DNA from: Kaistella chaponensis
Lineage (GTDB): Bacteria > Bacteroidota > Bacteroidia > Flavobacteriales > Weeksellaceae
Length of the DNA: 64,000 bases
Direction of reading: 5' to 3'
Assembly (NCBI RefSeq): GCF_900156725.1
Contig: NZ_FTOI01000002.1
Location: 248,001 to 312,000 of the forward strand
Part shown: positions 61,919-64,000 of the stretch, in pieces
How positions within the stretch are numbered: the first letter of the stretch is position 1
Layout: the number at the start of each line of letters is the position of its first letter
The notes under the pieces: model-generated
What the model was told of the DNA's origin: nothing
Database searches by the model: none
What the model saw: the letters and a program-made list of their open reading frames with translations, nothing else
Position numbers and translations under genes: made by a program

Positions 61919-64000
61919 ATGATATTCAACGAAGACTCGCGTGTGAAAATCCCGGCAATTCTGCATTTGATGCGTTTGGGTTATGAATATATTCCATTAA
62001 AAGATCAAAATAGGATAGAGGAAAATAATATTTTTCCTTCAATTTTTATTGCGCAAATATCAAAGATTAATGCAATTTCAGAAGACGAAGCAGAAAGAGT
62101 ATTGGATGAGATAAATTTGGAGCTTGATTATGAAGATCTGGGAAAGAAATTTTATGAACGCTTAACTGCAACTTCGGGAATTAAACTCATTGATTTCGAA
62201 AATTTTAAAAACAATACTTTTCACGTTACCACAGAACTCACTTGTAAAGCTGGCGATGAAGAGTTCAGACCTGACATAACCATTTTAATTAATGGATTGC
62301 CTTTCGCTTTTATCGAAGTAAAAAAACCTCATAATAAGCAAGGCGTTATTGCAGAACGAAAGAGAATCAATACCCGTTTTAAAAATAAGTACTTCCGCCG
62401 TTTCGTCAATATTTCTCAATTGTTGATCTTTTCCAATAATATGGAATATGAAGATGGGATTGTGGAACCTATTTTTGGAGCTTTTTATGCAACACCATCT
62501 TATGACCAGGTCAGCTTTAACTATTTTAGAGAAGATTTAGATTATCCCGTAAAGCAGTCTTTGTTGCCTTTATCAGAAGACTTTGAAAATAAAGTCCTGA
62601 AGGATAATAATATTATGGTGATCAAGAACAGTCCGGAATACATCACCAACAAGCAGGAAAATACACCGACCAATCGTATCTTAACTTCTTTGTTGAGCAA
62701 AGAACGGCTGCAGTTTGTTTTGCAATATGCCATCACTTATGTAGAAGAAGAAAATGCAGGCAAGCTTTCGTATCAAAAACACATCATGCGGTATCCACAA
62801 TTGTTTGCAACGCAGGCGATCTCTACCAAACTGGAAAAAGGACAAAACAAAGGAATCATTTGGCACACGCAGGGTTCAGGTAAAACTGCTTTAGCCTATT
62901 ATAATGTAAAATATTTGACCAATTATTTTGCGAAAAAACAAATCATCCCAAAGTTCTACTTTATTGTGGATAGGATCGATTTGCTGATTCAGGCTTCCAG
63001 CGAATTTAAAAATAGAGGTTTGAAAGTCAATGAAGTGAATTCCCGCCAGGATTTTGTGAAAGATTTGCAGATAGTTGGAGCGCTTCATAACGATAGCGGA
63101 GTTCCGGAAATCACAGTGGTCAATATTCAGAAATTCAGTGAAGACGCAACTGCAGTTCTAGCGGTGAATTATGATATCAATGTTCAGCGCATTTACTTTT
63201 TGGATGAAGCACACAGAAGTTACAATCCCAAAGGAAATTATTTAGCCAATCTGATTAATTCAGACAGAAATGCGGTCATCATTGCTTTGACAGGAACGCC
63301 TTTGCTAAGAGAAGTTGCCAAAGAATATGATTCTAAAATGTTATTTGGAAACTATTTTCACAAATATTATTACAACAGTTCTATTGCAGATGGCTATACT
63401 TTACGTCTGATTCGCGAGGAAATTGAAGGAAGCTTCAAAATCCAGATGCAGGACATCATGGAAAAGATCAAAGTATTGAAAGGTGAAATTACAGCCAGAG
63501 ATATTTATGCAGATCACAAATTTGCGACACCACTCTTAGACTATATCACCAAAGATTTAATTGAATTTAGAAAAGTACAAAGAGACACTTCATTAGGTGG
63601 AATGGTCGTTTGTGATTCCGCAGCACAAGCGAAAGAACTCTTTCGGTTATTCGAAGAAAAATATGGTGAACAGGAAACAGATGCAAGTGTATTAATGGTC
63701 GCGGAATCTAAACCAAAATATGGAACTCACGAAGAACCAAAATTAACTGCCGCTTTAATTTTGCACGACGAAAACGACAAAACCATTCGGAAAGATTTGA
63801 TTGGTGCTTATAAAAAAGCAAAAGTTGATCTTCTTTTTGTGTACAATATGTTGTTGACAGGTTTTGATGCCAAACGTTTAAAGAAATTATATTTGGCGAG
63901 AGTGATTCAGGATCATAATTTATTACAGACTTTAACCCGCGTGAATCGTCCGTATAAAAAATACCAATACGGTTACGTGGTTGATTTTGCCGATATCTCC
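61919..64000 (+). CDS. hsdR: Second type I restriction endonuclease subunit R (partial, runs off window)
   Basis: At least 694 codons from ATG at 61919, no stop before the window ends. Start MIFNEDSRVKIPAILHLMRLGYEYIPL; nuclease region RPDITILINGLPFAFIEVKKP (near residues 120-140); Walker A WHTQGSGKT (near 317-325), YFLDEAHRSYNPKG and LTGTPL downstream; VYNMLLTGFDAKRLKKLYLARVIQ near the end. It is not a copy of the HsdR at 51433 (different N-terminus and motifs such as DEAH in place of DECH), so a second type I system lies to the right, outside the attR repeat. Confidence 0.92.
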   Translation, partial: MIFNEDSRVKIPAILHLMRLGYEYIPLKDQNRIEENNIFPSIFIAQISKINAISEDEAERVLDEINLELDYEDLGKKFYERLTATSGIKLIDFENFKNNTFHVTTELTCKAGDEEFRPDITILINGLPFAFIEVKKPHNKQGVIAERKRINTRFKNKYFRRFVNISQLLIFSNNMEYEDGIVEPIFGAFYATPSYDQVSFNYFREDLDYPVKQSLLPLSEDFENKVLKDNNIMVIKNSPEYITNKQENTPTNRILTSLLSKERLQFVLQYAITYVEEENAGKLSYQKHIMRYPQLFATQAISTKLEKGQNKGIIWHTQGSGKTALAYYNVKYLTNYFAKKQIIPKFYFIVDRIDLLIQASSEFKNRGLKVNEVNSRQDFVKDLQIVGALHNDSGVPEITVVNIQKFSEDATAVLAVNYDINVQRIYFLDEAHRSYNPKGNYLANLINSDRNAVIIALTGTPLLREVAKEYDSKMLFGNYFHKYYYNSSIADGYTLRLIREEIEGSFKIQMQDIMEKIKVLKGEITARDIYADHKFATPLLDYITKDLIEFRKVQRDTSLGGMVVCDSAAQAKELFRLFEEKYGEQETDASVLMVAESKPKYGTHEEPKLTAALILHDENDKTIRKDLIGAYKKAKVDLLFVYNMLLTGFDAKRLKKLYLARVIQDHNLLQTLTRVNRPYKKYQYGYVVDFADIS

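Overview
The window is AT-rich DNA from a member of the Bacteroidota, most likely class Flavobacteriia and close to the Chryseobacterium/Kaistella group (Weeksellaceae). The evidence is three proteins with C-terminal type IX secretion (T9SS type A) sorting domains, promoters of the Bacteroidota form TTTG-N18-20-TAnnTTTG, a Sec-exported lipoprotein-type NosZ, and typical flavobacterial families (DUF3810, DUF1304, BtuG-like beta-propeller, B12-riboswitch TonB receptor). The species assignment is an inference from family resemblance only.

Positions 1-37.7 kb are chromosomal backbone. In order: ftsE-like ATPase, rpmH, a T9SS surface protein, nrnA, a minus-strand run of small genes ending in dtd, then greA (with a terminator-like hairpin in its leader), a HIT hydrolase, clpX, a T9SS protein with a small glycine-rich membrane protein and a TlpA-like thioredoxin, tRNA-Met(CAT), DUF3810 and a sugar MFS transporter, a PlsC acyltransferase, GtrA and a CCA-adding-type nucleotidyltransferase. 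At 19.4-23.6 kb lies a cobalamin-uptake locus: B12 riboswitch, TonB-dependent receptor, BtuG-like lipoprotein, and a T9SS surface protein. ppk1 follows.

Positions 25.7-35.6 kb form a nitrous-oxide respiration region: a Crp/Fnr-type regulator with a co-transcribed multi-helix membrane protein, a fasciclin lipoprotein, and nosZ with an upstream cytochrome c, a membrane protein, nosL, nosD, nosF and nosY, plus a divergent second cytochrome c. Four promoters here (regulator, fasciclin, and the two divergent cytochromes) each carry a TGAT-N4-ATCA-like palindrome centred about 30 bp from the edge of the -7 element. This looks like one regulon under the local Crp/Fnr protein.

dnaK (35.8-37.7 kb) is the integration site of a 23.7-kb mobile element. 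A 99-bp gapless direct repeat (about 92% identical) covers the last codons of dnaK and its terminator at 37713-37811 and again at 61405-61503; the substitutions in the dnaK codons are synonymous. The element carries an excisionase-like protein, tyrosine integrase, SF3-type helicase, an iteron cluster (candidate oriV), a TOPRIM primase, MobC-like and MobA relaxase proteins, and then a defence cargo: a type I restriction-modification system (hsdM-rhuM-hsdS-hsdR) with an ELEA x3 linker repeat in HsdS, McrB-McrC, a RhuM-Fic protein and a three-gene HipB-HipS-HipT toxin-antitoxin set beside the right repeat. A metallophosphoesterase gene in the cargo is interrupted by an in-frame TGA.

Beyond the right repeat a second, different type I hsdR gene begins at 61919 and runs off the window, suggesting that this locus has accumulated more than one defence cassette.
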